Shown here: in pieces, positions 37,460 through 47,400 of the stretch
How the letters are laid out: each line of letters starts with the position of its first letter
Position numbering within the stretch: position 1 is the first letter of the stretch
Origin: an uncultured Glaciecola sp.
Lineage (GTDB): Bacteria > Pseudomonadota > Gammaproteobacteria > Enterobacterales > Alteromonadaceae
Reading direction: 5' to 3'
Length of the DNA stretch: 53,542 nt
Assembly: GCA_947496235.1 (NCBI GenBank)
Contig: CANMCE010000021.1
Span: 1-53,542, forward strand
Program-made: the position numbers and the translations under genes
Notes under the pieces: model-generated
Database searches by the model: none
What the model saw: the letters and a program-made list of their open reading frames with translations, nothing else
Told to the model about the DNA's origin: nothing

Positions 37460-38494
37460 ATGAAATTGAATCCAAATATGTTTGGTTTAGTAGTCGCAGC
37501 TATTTGGTTGGCAGGTTGCAATGGGGCTGGCAGTAAAGATATTAAAGAAGTGGCTACCGATTGTTCTTTACCGTCGAAATTTGAATGGGAAGCCAGTTCA
37601 GCCTTGGTTTCACCAAATGAAGACATATTTGGTCTTAAAGATCCGTCAGTGGTTTATTATGAAGATAATTATCACATTTGGGCCACTATAAATGACGGTA
37701 ACTGGAAGTCCGTTTATTTTAGTTTTACTGATTGGGAAGATGCCAGCAAAGCTGTTCAACAACCTATGCACGGAACTAAAGTGGGGAATACTGTTGCTCC
37801 TCAGGTTTTTTTCTATCGCCCACATAATAAATGGTACAACTTTACTCAATGGGGGAGAGGATACTCGACCACCAGTGACATTACTGATGTTAATAGTTGG
37901 ACACCAAGAAAAAACTTTTTACAAGATGGTCCGCCCATTGAAAAAGGCAAACCAGAGTTAGACTACTGGGTAATCTGTGATGATGAAAATTGCCATTTAT
38001 TCTTTTCAAGGGATGATGGTGTGCTTTATAAGTCTAAGACTACCAGAGACAACTTCCCGAACTTTGTAGGTTATGAAGTAGTAATGGAAGACCATCGTGG
38101 TAATGGCAACAGCTTCTTATTTGAGGCTGCCAATGTATATAAAGTGGATGGCACCGATCAATATCTGTTATTAGTAGAGGCTTATAACAGTGAAGAAGGT
38201 AAATACGGTCCAAGATTCTTCCGCTCATGGACAGCCACTGACTTAGATGGTCCATGGACACCACTAGCCGATACTGAAAAAAATCCTTTTGCGGGTAACG
38301 CCAATGTCGATTGGGTTGATGGAAAGTGGGCTGATGGTATTAGCCATGGCGAGATGATTCGTTCTGGCTACGATGAATATCTCACTATTGATCCCTGTAA
38401 TTTGCAATTTGTATTTCAGGGCGATTCAGGAGCCTCGTTGAATGGAAGCTATGGGGGAGAACCCTATAAACTTGGCGTGCAAACGCTAAAATAA
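37460..38494 (+). CDS. GH62 alpha-L-arabinofuranosidase lipoprotein
   Basis: The 344-residue lipoprotein (lipobox LAGC, Cys20) matches glycoside hydrolase family 62 along its whole length. Matching segments are GLKDPSVVYYEDNYHIWAT, YFSFTDW, VAPQVFFYRPHNKWY, LDYWVICDDENCHLFFSRDD, LFEAANVYKVDGTDQYLLLV, FRSWTATDLDGPWTPLADT and SHGEMIRSGYDEYLTIDPC. The three family catalytic acids are present as Asp61, Asp168 and Glu222. GH62 enzymes remove single arabinofuranose side groups from arabinoxylan or arabinan. Here it is a single module on the cell surface or in the periplasm, without a carbohydrate-binding domain. ATG start with AGGA 8 bases upstream, and a strong terminator after it. Confidence 0.95.
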   Translation: MKLNPNMFGLVVAAIWLAGCNGAGSKDIKEVATDCSLPSKFEWEASSALVSPNEDIFGLKDPSVVYYEDNYHIWATINDGNWKSVYFSFTDWEDASKAVQQPMHGTKVGNTVAPQVFFYRPHNKWYNFTQWGRGYSTTSDITDVNSWTPRKNFLQDGPPIEKGKPELDYWVICDDENCHLFFSRDDGVLYKSKTTRDNFPNFVGYEVVMEDHRGNGNSFLFEAANVYKVDGTDQYLLLVEAYNSEEGKYGPRFFRSWTATDLDGPWTPLADTEKNPFAGNANVDWVDGKWADGISHGEMIRSGYDEYLTIDPCNLQFVFQGDSGASLNGSYGGEPYKLGVQTLK

Positions 38495-38522
38495 AACTGG
38501 CAATTTGCAAGTACAATTTTTT

Positions 38523-38557
38523 AAAGGCATCCGTTTAAACGAATGCCTTTTTTCTTT
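38523..38557 (+). terminator. Rho-independent terminator after the GH62 gene
   Basis: AAAGGCAT (38523-38530) and ATGCCTTT (38543-38550) form an 8-bp stem. The inner CGTTTAAACG is itself self-complementary, and a T-rich run (TTTCTTT) follows. It lies about 30 bases after the GH62 stop. Confidence 0.85.
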
Positions 38558-38671
38558 ACGTTGTTTAACTGATTAAAAAATTGCATCATGATTAACCTTG
38601 GGCCATTTGTGAAAAGTGTGACTAAAAAATTTGGAATTGGGACATTCAGTTTCTTATTAAAAGAGGGATTT

Positions 38672-39523
38672 ATGAAAATATCATTGATGATTTTTGGCAC
38701 AACTTTGTTTTTCATTGGATACATTCTGCTATTCAATAAATGCCAAGAGTCAACTGAGTTTAAAGTAGCGAGCCATCAGGCGTCTGATAATTTAGATACA
38801 CTTAAAACCATCAATGAGAATTTAGTCAACTCCTCGTCGCTTCCAAATACCGTATCTGGGAAATCCAACAAGACAATAGATTCTGCAAATCAAGACGAAA
38901 ATAGAGAGCCCGAAAAATTATCGTTAGAAGAACGAATGACTGAAATGGCAAAAAAAATTCATACAAACAACCACTTAATATTAAGGGAATCTTTACTAGA
39001 AGGTGAAGACGCAGCGATGCAACTTAAGGGCTTATTGAGTTTGAATGATAATGAATATGACCACTTAAAAACCTTATTATTAGATAAGATTAAAAATGAT
39101 CTAAAAATAACAAAAAGTAAATATGAAGATGCTCTGAATCATAGTAACAACCTGTACCAACAGAACAGGTTAAATTATGAAAATCAATTATCTAGTGTCT
39201 TAACTAAAACGCAAATGGAGACATATTTTCGTTTTGAACAGGAGAGATACAAGCGGGTATTTGATGATCATGCCTTTCGACAGGCAACTCGCATTATTGA
39301 AACACTACCAAATTTGACGGAATATCAAAAAGAAGAGATATACCGAGTATATAACTCACCAAATATCGAACTTAAAGAAATAGGGATTGGCACCTACGGA
39401 ACACCAAGACATAATAAATACAAAATATGGGCGGTTGCTAATCTAGATATCCCTATTTTTGAAACTAAACATATTGAAAGTATTCTCGACCAAGAACAAC
39501 TCGATGTATTTAAAAAATTATAG
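38672..39523 (+). CDS. membrane-anchored helical protein, unknown
   Basis: This product of about 283 residues starts with a single membrane helix (ISLMIFGTTLFFIGYILLF), followed by a polar linker rich in serine and asparagine. The remainder is charged and mainly helical, with probable coiled coil (KSKYEDALNHSNNLYQQNR region). I place the start at ATG 38672, 5 bases after AGAGG, rather than at ATG 38588. No family is recognised. It is the only gene between the GH62 terminator and a convergent hairpin, so it seems to be transcribed alone. Confidence 0.65.
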   Translation: MKISLMIFGTTLFFIGYILLFNKCQESTEFKVASHQASDNLDTLKTINENLVNSSSLPNTVSGKSNKTIDSANQDENREPEKLSLEERMTEMAKKIHTNNHLILRESLLEGEDAAMQLKGLLSLNDNEYDHLKTLLLDKIKNDLKITKSKYEDALNHSNNLYQQNRLNYENQLSSVLTKTQMETYFRFEQERYKRVFDDHAFRQATRIIETLPNLTEYQKEEIYRVYNSPNIELKEIGIGTYGTPRHNKYKIWAVANLDIPIFETKHIESILDQEQLDVFKKL

Positions 39524-39553
39524 TGATTTTTTATCCCGGCACGGAAATCACTA
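39521..39553. terminator. 9-bp stem between convergent genes
   Basis: TAGTGATTT (39521-39529, including the stop codon of the rightward gene) pairs perfectly with AAATCACTA (39545-39553), with a 15-base loop. It lies between two convergent genes and could terminate both. Confidence 0.5.
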
Positions 39554-39562
39554 AAATATAGG

Positions 39563-40573
39563 CTAAGTACTTGAAGACACTATGAGTTCAACTTTACGTT
39601 GATTCGAAATATTGACCCTGTTGTATTCCACCAACGCCTGTTTTTCTTGCATTATTTCCAGTACAAGCTTTTGAACGCGTATTGTTTGTTTAAGGGTCTC
39701 TAACGCGACAGATTCCTGTAGGTAGGTATTGACCTCATTTATTTGGCTTGAGGTTATTTTTCCACTTGCTTTTGCTTCGTTTAGCTCGGCTTTGAACAGA
39801 TCGTAATCAAGATGGTAATCTGCGGCTATGGCTGCTGTGCGGGCGTCTTTCTTGCGGTCATATTCTAATTGCCCCCTTCGGCCAATGGTAAACTCGTTGG
39901 CGTGGTAAAAGGCTTGGATCATTTTCAATACATCGGCCTTTGTAAGCTTGTGTTCATTAAATAATGCCTCGGCTCCCAGTGGCAGTAAAAGTACGTCACA
40001 ACCTTGTACTTTAGGGGAATAAGTAGGTTCATCTACAAGTGTCACTATTATCTCATGGCTGTTGCTTGTATTTGCCTGAATGGCCCTTGAAGACATTCTA
40101 GAAACTTCACAGCCTTTGATAACCTGAGCGCCTTGCTTTTTCTCGTTAAAGATTCCGGAGAAATGTTCAAAAGGTAACTCGTTAAAATGAATTCCGCCAG
40201 CTAACCAGACTCGCTGCTCGTACAATTTAAAGCTAGGATCTAATTCATTGACTACGCCACTTAATTTTTCAGCAATGGCGGTCATTTCCAGCAAGTTGCT
40301 ACGTAAATTATCAATTTGCGGAGACATTTTAGTTTTTACTTCATTCAATGCGTTTTCTTCATCCGCTTTTTTTGCTTCAATAAATTCTGCAGGAAGGCTT
40401 GTTTCCAAAGCAGCAAATTTTTCAAGTTTCCTTACAAGGGCTTTTTCACTGACTGAAATAGCATGTGTTAATGAGGCTAGCTCTTCATCAAATTTTTGAT
40501 TTTTAGCCATAGATGAAAAGGAGAAAAGAGTAGTAATAATGAGCACAGCTAACGAAGTTCGCACTTTCAGCAT
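39563..40573 (-). CDS. periplasmic coiled-coil protein, unknown
   Basis: The 336-residue protein has a signal peptide (SLAVLIITTLFSFSSMA, then KNQ). It has long helical, coiled-coil-like stretches at both ends (residues about 25-110 and 280-325) around a central mixed domain with two cysteines (KGCEVSRM and VQGCDVLLLPLGAEALFNEH). No family is recognised. ATG start with AGGGA 5 bases upstream. It is divergent from the ECF sigma factor operon, so it may be part of the same envelope response; that is positional inference only. Confidence 0.7.
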   Translation of the reverse strand: MLKVRTSLAVLIITTLFSFSSMAKNQKFDEELASLTHAISVSEKALVRKLEKFAALETSLPAEFIEAKKADEENALNEVKTKMSPQIDNLRSNLLEMTAIAEKLSGVVNELDPSFKLYEQRVWLAGGIHFNELPFEHFSGIFNEKKQGAQVIKGCEVSRMSSRAIQANTSNSHEIIVTLVDEPTYSPKVQGCDVLLLPLGAEALFNEHKLTKADVLKMIQAFYHANEFTIGRRGQLEYDRKKDARTAAIAADYHLDYDLFKAELNEAKASGKITSSQINEVNTYLQESVALETLKQTIRVQKLVLEIMQEKQALVEYNRVNISNQRKVELIVSSST

Positions 40574-40691
40574 AACGGTCCCTAGATAAAAAAGAATTCC
40601 TTAAGAAATCCTACATTAATACAAAACTCTATTATTGAAAATGCTATTTTATTAGTTGAAGTATAGTGGTCAAAAAAACAAGAAAATAAAA

Positions 40692-40719
40692 TGTAACCAT
40701 TTGCTCTCGCCATTTGTCT
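40692..40719 (+). promoter_or_regulatory. ECF-sigma-type promoter candidate
   Basis: TGTAACC (40692-40698), a 16-base spacer and TGTCT (40715-40719) match the general layout of ECF sigma promoters (AAC-containing -35, GTCT-type -10). It lies about 73 bases before the sigma factor start, which suggests autoregulation. No equally good copy was found facing the divergent gene. Confidence 0.5.
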
Positions 40720-40791
40720 TTACAATAAGAGACCAATAAAATTAAATTATCGTTTAGGATGTGCATGACCTGCAAAAAGGGATTTGATCAG

Positions 40792-41319
40792 ATGATAGAC
40801 GAGGGGACTTTGTCTCGTGCGCGGAATCATCTTCCTGATGCACAACGTCAGCTTTACGCTGTATTTGCGGATGCATGTTTTACAACTGCGTATCGAATAA
40901 CCGGTGATCACGCTCAAGCTGCTGATATCTGTCATGACACCTTCTTAACTGTATTTGACAAAATTGGTCAGTTTAGCGGTGAACCCGCCCAGTGCGGAGG
41001 TTGGATTAAACGCATAGCCGTAATTAAAACGCTAAATTACCTGCGTATTGCAGGGCGATTTACCGATATGGATGTAAACTCGGACACCCAAAGTGACTCA
41101 ATATTTGACGAGGGATATGCAGAAACACTGCAAGATCTTGAAACTTTGTTAACACAGCTTCCTACGACAGCACGCACAGTATTGTGGCTGTATGAAGTAG
41201 AAGGATACTCCCATAAAGAGATTGCAGGCTTATTTAATAAGTCACTGAGCTTTTCTAAGGTGACGCTATTGCGTGCTCACGCAACGTTAAAACATATAGC
41301 GAGAGATAGCTATGAGTGA
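40792..41319 (+). CDS. ECF-type RNA polymerase sigma factor
   Basis: The 175-residue protein has the two ECF domains. Sigma-2 includes LYAVFADACFTTAYRITGD, the DICHDTFLTVFDKI stretch that contacts core polymerase, and GGWIKRIAVIKTLNYLR for the -10 region. Sigma-4 includes LPTTARTVLWLYEVEGYSHKEIAGLF, the -35-binding helix-turn-helix. It would direct polymerase to a small set of envelope-related promoters. The start ATG 40792 is chosen because AAGGGA lies 9 bases upstream; ATG 40759 or 40765 would add a cysteine-containing extension. Its last 8 bases overlap the anti-sigma gene, so the two are translationally coupled. Confidence 0.93.
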   Translation: MIDEGTLSRARNHLPDAQRQLYAVFADACFTTAYRITGDHAQAADICHDTFLTVFDKIGQFSGEPAQCGGWIKRIAVIKTLNYLRIAGRFTDMDVNSDTQSDSIFDEGYAETLQDLETLLTQLPTTARTVLWLYEVEGYSHKEIAGLFNKSLSFSKVTLLRAHATLKHIARDSYE

Positions 41320-41881
41320 ACATTTATCCGATGAAGAGTTACTTGACGATGAAATCGTAAAGCAAGCACATTTTATTACTTGTGAACAATGTCAGCATCG
41401 TTGGAAGATACGTAAGAAAATTCAACTTGAACTGCAATCATTTAATTCATTACATGCGCCTGCATTCGAGTTTACCAATGTCGCAACTACTTCTCGCGAA
41501 AGCACTTGGCAACAAAACAAGTCTTGGTTTTTTCGCTCGTTGGTGTTTGCCACCGCAGCTAGTGTGTTTACGATTATTGCCATCAGCACTTGGCGATTGA
41601 CTGATCCGAAGAATGGGTCAATTGATCTCAACACAGGTTTAAAGCAGGCTATTGACGAAAATAACCGGTTAATCAGCCAATATCAGCAGCAGGTAAATCC
41701 AGCATCTGGAATGCTTTCCTTACTTCAGCAATCTAGACTGGATGATATTGAGCAACAATTGCAGCAGGCTTATTTAAATAATGCTACGGACCAGCGCAAG
41801 CTGGAACTGTGGGAGCAGCGTTTTGCATTACTAAAACAACTGGAAAAAACGCCTACATTTAATCCTCCTAAGGCCATATAA
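41312..41881 (+). CDS. membrane anti-sigma factor, zinc-finger type
   Basis: The 189-residue protein has a short N-terminal H-x3-C-x2-C motif (HFITCEQC), as in zinc-binding anti-sigma domains. It has one membrane helix (SLVFATAASVFTIIAIST) and a helical, glutamine-rich periplasmic region. This layout, next to and overlapping an ECF sigma gene, indicates a membrane-bound anti-sigma factor that holds the sigma factor until an envelope signal releases it. The upstream conserved histidine of the full ZAS motif is not obvious, so the metal site may be partial. Confidence 0.82.
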   Translation: MSEHLSDEELLDDEIVKQAHFITCEQCQHRWKIRKKIQLELQSFNSLHAPAFEFTNVATTSRESTWQQNKSWFFRSLVFATAASVFTIIAISTWRLTDPKNGSIDLNTGLKQAIDENNRLISQYQQQVNPASGMLSLLQQSRLDDIEQQLQQAYLNNATDQRKLELWEQRFALLKQLEKTPTFNPPKAI

Positions 41882-41892
41882 GGAAACATGGT

Positions 41893-43131
41893 ATGCGAAA
41901 CTATATGATAATTGTATTGTTACTTATGCTTCATGTGAAAGCACTCGCTGCGCCGCTTAGTCTTCAATCGCAACAGCGCATAGAGCAAATGAAATCGGAG
42001 CTTAAGTTAGCTATTGCTGACCTCGAAAAGGTTGCAATTGAAAAACAAATACCTTTGGGCGCTTTAAATCACAGCTATGTATCACCGCCTTTAGATAATG
42101 CCATTTTGCGAGTTATTTTTGAACCGCAGAACTCATCTTTGGAAATTTTATCCATAAACCCACAAAGTCCAGCTTTCGGGTCACTTAAAGCTGGAGATAG
42201 CATCACCCACATTAACGATATTCCCGTGTCGACGCAAAGTGCCAAAAGTATTCATGACCTATTGTCAAACTTAATGAGCATTGATGAAATAAGGTTGCGG
42301 TTGAAAGATAATACGGCCCCCGTTATCGTAGACATGGCAAAAGGTGCCAGATTATTACCAGCTTATCGGCTACGCATTAAAGTATCCAAGCTTGCTGGTG
42401 AAATAGGAGGCACAGGTAGAAAGAATGCACCAAATCATTTTCAGGCGCTGGCACCACAGTTTTCTTCAATAAGGAAAACTATCGAAATGGCGCTAAGAGA
42501 TATCGCATATTTTGAATTGGCAAATACTGAATTAAGCGAATTCCCGACCTTTAACCTTGAAGAGCAAGCCCTGACTAATATTAGTTATTCCATTACAACA
42601 GGCAGTGAGGTAACGAAGCGACACCAAATACCAAAGGTGGCTAGCTTTCCAAATGGTAAGACTCCTCCTTTAACCTCCTGCGATAGCGCTGAGTGTAAAA
42701 AAATAGCAAACAGTTACCGACATTTGTTGCGATTTGAAGAATCTGGAATTTTGAGTCGGTTACGTACAGCACAGTTTGCCGCTGCAGGTTATGGCACAGT
42801 CAAACTTCCGAGCGCTCCTATGCTTGCTTATATAGGTAGAATTTCAGGAGCATCTTCTGCCCATGCCAAAGCCGGTGAACTATACTTACTCCAGCGTAAT
42901 GAACCCATTTCAGCATCAGTTGTATTGCTCCGCGCAGTGCGTTCAGAACATCCCGACCCTAAAGCATTTAAACTACTGCAGTTGCTTTACTCACAGCCGC
43001 AATACAAAGCTAAAAATAGTGCATTGGCTTCACAATATGCAGAGAGTTTTGAGCATTACCCTCAGGACGTTCCAGAGGGTAATCCTGAAGAATTCTTTTT
43101 AAACGAGCTTAGTCATTTCCCATTGCGCTAA
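41893..43131 (+). CDS. secreted PDZ-domain protein of the sigma factor operon
   Basis: The 412-residue protein has a signal peptide (MIIVLLLMLHVKALA) and a PDZ-like domain at about residues 70-145, with SPAFGSLKAGDSITHINDIPV, the typical carboxylate-loop/strand pattern. I see no protease motif such as GNSGGP or HEXXH. The rest is helical with a C-terminal region that looks repeat-like (AGELYLLQRNEPISASVVLL). It follows the anti-sigma gene by 11 bases with AAGGAA upstream. A sensing role, binding exposed protein C-termini and acting on the anti-sigma factor, is a reasonable inference. Confidence 0.78.
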   Translation: MRNYMIIVLLLMLHVKALAAPLSLQSQQRIEQMKSELKLAIADLEKVAIEKQIPLGALNHSYVSPPLDNAILRVIFEPQNSSLEILSINPQSPAFGSLKAGDSITHINDIPVSTQSAKSIHDLLSNLMSIDEIRLRLKDNTAPVIVDMAKGARLLPAYRLRIKVSKLAGEIGGTGRKNAPNHFQALAPQFSSIRKTIEMALRDIAYFELANTELSEFPTFNLEEQALTNISYSITTGSEVTKRHQIPKVASFPNGKTPPLTSCDSAECKKIANSYRHLLRFEESGILSRLRTAQFAAAGYGTVKLPSAPMLAYIGRISGASSAHAKAGELYLLQRNEPISASVVLLRAVRSEHPDPKAFKLLQLLYSQPQYKAKNSALASQYAESFEHYPQDVPEGNPEEFFLNELSHFPLR

Positions 43132-43319
43132 GACTAAATGAATCCCGCCTTGTAAGGATGTGAAATCTACCGTCACCTTAAATAACCTTAAATCAGCTAT
43201 GGGAGTTCAAAATTCAACTTGTCAGACCCTAGTAAATAAACTTCAATATTCACAAAAATCCCATTCAGGCTGTAAATGAAGTAAACTTGTCCTTAATTTA
43301 TTTTTATAGGACGGTTTAC

Positions 43320-44324
43320 GTGACCTTACAATGGTTTCCGGGGCATATGCATAAAGCCCTGAAAGAAATAAAAGAATCGATAAGTCAGGTTGATATTCTG
43401 ATTGAAGTGCTCGATTCGCGAATTCCGTATTCTAGTGAAAATCCCGAAATCGCAAAGATTAGAGGTGATAAACCTGTCTTAAAAATCCTGAATAAATATG
43501 ATTTGGCTGATCCTAAGTTAACCGCAGCATGGCAAGCGCATCTTGAAAGCGAGCGTGGGGTTAAAACCATCACAACTTCGAGTGATAACCCGGCAAACAC
43601 CAAGCAAATCATTAAACTAATACAGACTATATGTGCGCAAAAGCACGCGTCGGTAAAGTCAATTAATGCCATGATCACTGGTATTCCAAATGTTGGAAAG
43701 TCGACGCTGATTAATATTCTGGCTGATCGTGTAATTGCTAAAACCGGCAATGAACCTGCCGTTACCAAATCACAGCAACGCATTAATATAGGCGGCGGTG
43801 TGGTGCTATTTGACACGCCTGGAGTGCTTTGGCCAAAGCTGGAAAATCCTAATTCCATTTATCGCCTAGCGGCTTCTGGGGCAGTTAAAAATACCGCAAT
43901 GGAATTCGATGATGTGGGATTTTTTACAGCTGATTATTTGATAAAGGCATATCCCGAAATATTAAAAGAGCGGTACAAACTGGAACAATTACCAGATACA
44001 GAGCTGGCGTTTTTGGAAGCTGCGGCAAAAAACCGTGGGGCTATTATGGCTGGTGGCAGAGTCAATTTACATAAAATCTGCGAAGTATTGCTAACTGAGT
44101 TACAGTCAGGAAAATTGGGCAAGATTACGTTGGAAACGCCAGATATGATTGCTCATGAAAAAATAGAAATGGCCGCAGCTGCTGAGAAGAAAGCCGCTGA
44201 TAAAGCAAGACGCAAACAAAGGTTCAAAGAAGGCTCATTAACGCCGGATAAAATTGAGCGCAAGGAAAAGCGTAATCAAAAGCGTCAGGAACAAAGCCAA
44301 AGAATGAAACAGGGTCGTCGTTAA
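43320..44324 (+). CDS. ylqF: ribosome biogenesis GTPase YlqF/RbgA
   Basis: The 334-residue circularly permuted GTPase opens with LQWFPGHMHKALKEI. It has G4 (LNKYDLAD) before G1 (GIPNVGKSTLIN), then G3 (DTPGVLWPK), and a lysine/arginine-rich tail. YlqF-family proteins act late in large ribosomal subunit assembly. I place the start at GTG 43320 (AGGA 8 bases upstream), which gives the usual N-terminus; an upstream TTG adds 11 residues. Its 5' region of about 188 bases has no gene. It is not obviously cotranscribed with its neighbours. Confidence 0.93.
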   Translation: MTLQWFPGHMHKALKEIKESISQVDILIEVLDSRIPYSSENPEIAKIRGDKPVLKILNKYDLADPKLTAAWQAHLESERGVKTITTSSDNPANTKQIIKLIQTICAQKHASVKSINAMITGIPNVGKSTLINILADRVIAKTGNEPAVTKSQQRINIGGGVVLFDTPGVLWPKLENPNSIYRLAASGAVKNTAMEFDDVGFFTADYLIKAYPEILKERYKLEQLPDTELAFLEAAAKNRGAIMAGGRVNLHKICEVLLTELQSGKLGKITLETPDMIAHEKIEMAAAAEKKAADKARRKQRFKEGSLTPDKIERKEKRNQKRQEQSQRMKQGRR

Positions 44325-44449
44325 CCTTTAATTGTTTGGCTAACTTGCAGATAAAGACAATTCTGAAAGCTTTATTTTTTTATGCTAAGTTAATCATTGT
44401 ATCCTTTTCGGTATCTGAAAAATGGAATTTATGAATGAAGGAAAATTCT

Positions 44450-47400
44450 ATGAAAGTAACTACCTCAGGTATTTTTAGCCAACCCTTTTACCTAGTTTTT
44501 CTACTTTTAATCATCCAGTGCAATTCAAGCGTCAGCTATGCCAAGGTTGTCAAAAATAAAAATAATGAAGTAATCAAACAAATTGTAGAAGTTTATCAAC
44601 AGGACTTTAATGACATCTCCTCCGCAGGATTGCTCGGATTGCAAACCTTAGAAGGGCCAGTAACAAGCGAGAGGATATATTCTGACTTAGATGATAATGC
44701 ATTGTTGCTAACGCCGGAATCAGATTCGCTCATTATTACATGGCAGGCTGCTGGATTACTCACCAATCAACATTATCAAATAAGTTTTGACTATTTGCTT
44801 ATTCAAGGCAATCAAGACTCCAGTATTCTTTCCGGTTTCTATTGGCCCGGCGTCGACTTGCAGCATCCTTTTCTCTATACAGGCGCTCAAAATATCAGTT
44901 ATGATGAAAGTGGCACCTTTTCTCGGTCTATGTTAACGGGGGATTCAAGTGAGATTGAAATTCATATCGTAGCTGATGAAGGAACATACTTAATCGACAA
45001 TATTCGTATTGAACGCATTGATCATTTGGCGACGGTGCCAGAACCAAAATTAATTAAGGCTGGATTTCCACGGATTGGAAATTACAACCTGTATTCTGTT
45101 CACGCTACAGCAATAAGAAATCAAGCAGATACGGACGACGTTATTGAAGTACTGTCTCTATTCGATTTGGTTACTGGCTACGAAGTTGATGATACGTTAA
45201 CGCCTTTTAGCCAAAGAGTTCCGCTAAAAACACTTAACCCTAATCAAATCATCCTCCCTTACTTTCAAACCTTTGTTGCGCAATGGGGGGACAATACACC
45301 TGTTGAACCTATTGGTGAGGCAGCCGGACTAATTTACCGATTTAACAAAGAGCTAGATCCTGACTGGTATTTACGTTCCACTGATGGAAATCTACTGGAG
45401 GAGCCCATGTTTCCTCATCATTTCCAATTAAATCCGAATTCAGACTTTGTAGATTATGCACATGACTTTCTGCAGTCAGAAGTACTGATCAATCCTAATT
45501 GGTCTGGTATTCATTTTGATCAGGCGGAATGGTACCCCAATCCATTACTTGCTGATTCCAATGCATTCTTAGATAAACCCGGAAACCTGCCTCCTATGGA
45601 TGTAGATCAAGACGGTGTTGAAGAATCATTACCTGAACTCAATGATCTATGGATGGATGGGTTTATTCGTTATTTTACAGGCTTAAGAGAAAAAATAGGT
45701 GACAGCACTTGGTTATTTGGCAATGCAGGCAGTATTGCGTCCAGACCCTCTATTTTAACCAAGCTTAATGGTATGCAAAGAGAATTTACTAGTCCCTATA
45801 GAATTCTTGAAAATGGCGATTGGGAAACGGACATAAGTACAGGTTGGTATAAATTATTTAAAGAATATAAGAACGCAGAAACCTATTTACGTGCCCCGCA
45901 AATTATCAATTTCCAGTTCACGGGTTATAAACTAGGCACACCAGATGAGGACGAAACGGACAACAGTCTGGAAAGTCGACTTCCGGTTTTAGAGCCGCGG
46001 GATTTTCAGCGAATGAGACTTGGCTTAACCACCGTATTAATGGGGGATGGTTTCTTCGGTTATGACTTTACGGACAATACAACACTTCCCATATGGTTTG
46101 ATGAATACGCCGTTAATCAAGAGGGTGTAGCTGAAGCTAGTTTGGAAAGTAAAGGGTATCTAGGTCAACCACTCACAGCCCCAACAGAACTCCCAAACGA
46201 GCAAGAGATCATATTGGAAGTGGACTTTGAACAATTACCAACATTACCCGAAGGCGTTATTCTTAATACACCGTGGATCACAGACGATCCTAATTTTGCG
46301 ATAGACAACAAGTCCGCAATTGTCTCAAATGACAATGCACAGGATGAGACGTTTGAAATTCTGACTACAGATCCTGACTTCTTTGTTTTTGAACAGGGAG
46401 CTACATATCAAGTTTTTGTTGACTATCGTATTCTCAATTACGAATCTCGTGTGCCCAGAGACGCAATTCTCAGTGTAGAAATCGCTAATTTCGACATTGA
46501 CAGCTCTGAGCAGCGAGCCGCAGCTATCTGGGAAGCTGACCCGGGCCAAAGAGGCACCATCCGATTTTCCGCGAAAATAACTTCACCGGACGCCAGACTT
46601 CTCTTGAATGCATATCAAGGTATTTTTTCAATAGACAATATACGAATTTATAAGGGTGACGGAGGCGCATACCGCCGTGACTTTGAGCGTGGAATTGTTT
46701 TGGTTAACCCTACACCAAATACCAAAGTTGTCAGTCTATCAGACATAAAAGGCGTTTTTAATCGGACGAATATAAAACGCATCAATGGCACTCAAGACCC
46801 AGTTGTAAATACTGGTGAGGCTGTTAATGGAGCGATAAGCCTTTCCCCTGCAGATGGCATCATCCTACTTGCTGATGAATTGGCAGCACTTCCGCTAACC
46901 TCACCTTCAAATCTTTCACTTGAAGGATCGCGCCTATCGTGGTCGCCACTACCTCGTTGGGTCGCAGGTTATTTGATCCGATATGGCATTCAAGGCGGAG
47001 AGCTAGACCAGTTCACCTATGCATCCCAAAGTGCCTTTGTTGATTTACCGCCACTGCAAGCTGGTACCGCTTACGAATTTGAAGTGGCCGCTTTCGATGA
47101 GGCGGGGAACCTTAGTCCTTTTTCTGACACCTTTGTTGTAGAGTCTGAGTTTTTTGTACAACTTCCAATTATTGACGATGGGATACTCTTATCACCTAAT
47201 GCGCTTGCGACCATTAGCGGGGAACACTTTTCAGACGCACAGGAATTTGACCTAGTGTATCCTTTTTCTAACACCTTGGCTGATACCGAAGTGCTCATAA
47301 ACGGTGTTAATGCACCTTTGCTAGCTGTAACCCCCAACATTATTTATTTTACCGCACCGAATGACATTGGCGGAGACAAAGCGCATGTAGTGATTAATCG

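Noticed and set aside
43385-43858. 157-codon minus-strand frame inside ylqF
   Set aside because: Mirror of the GTPase motifs in another frame; no independent support.
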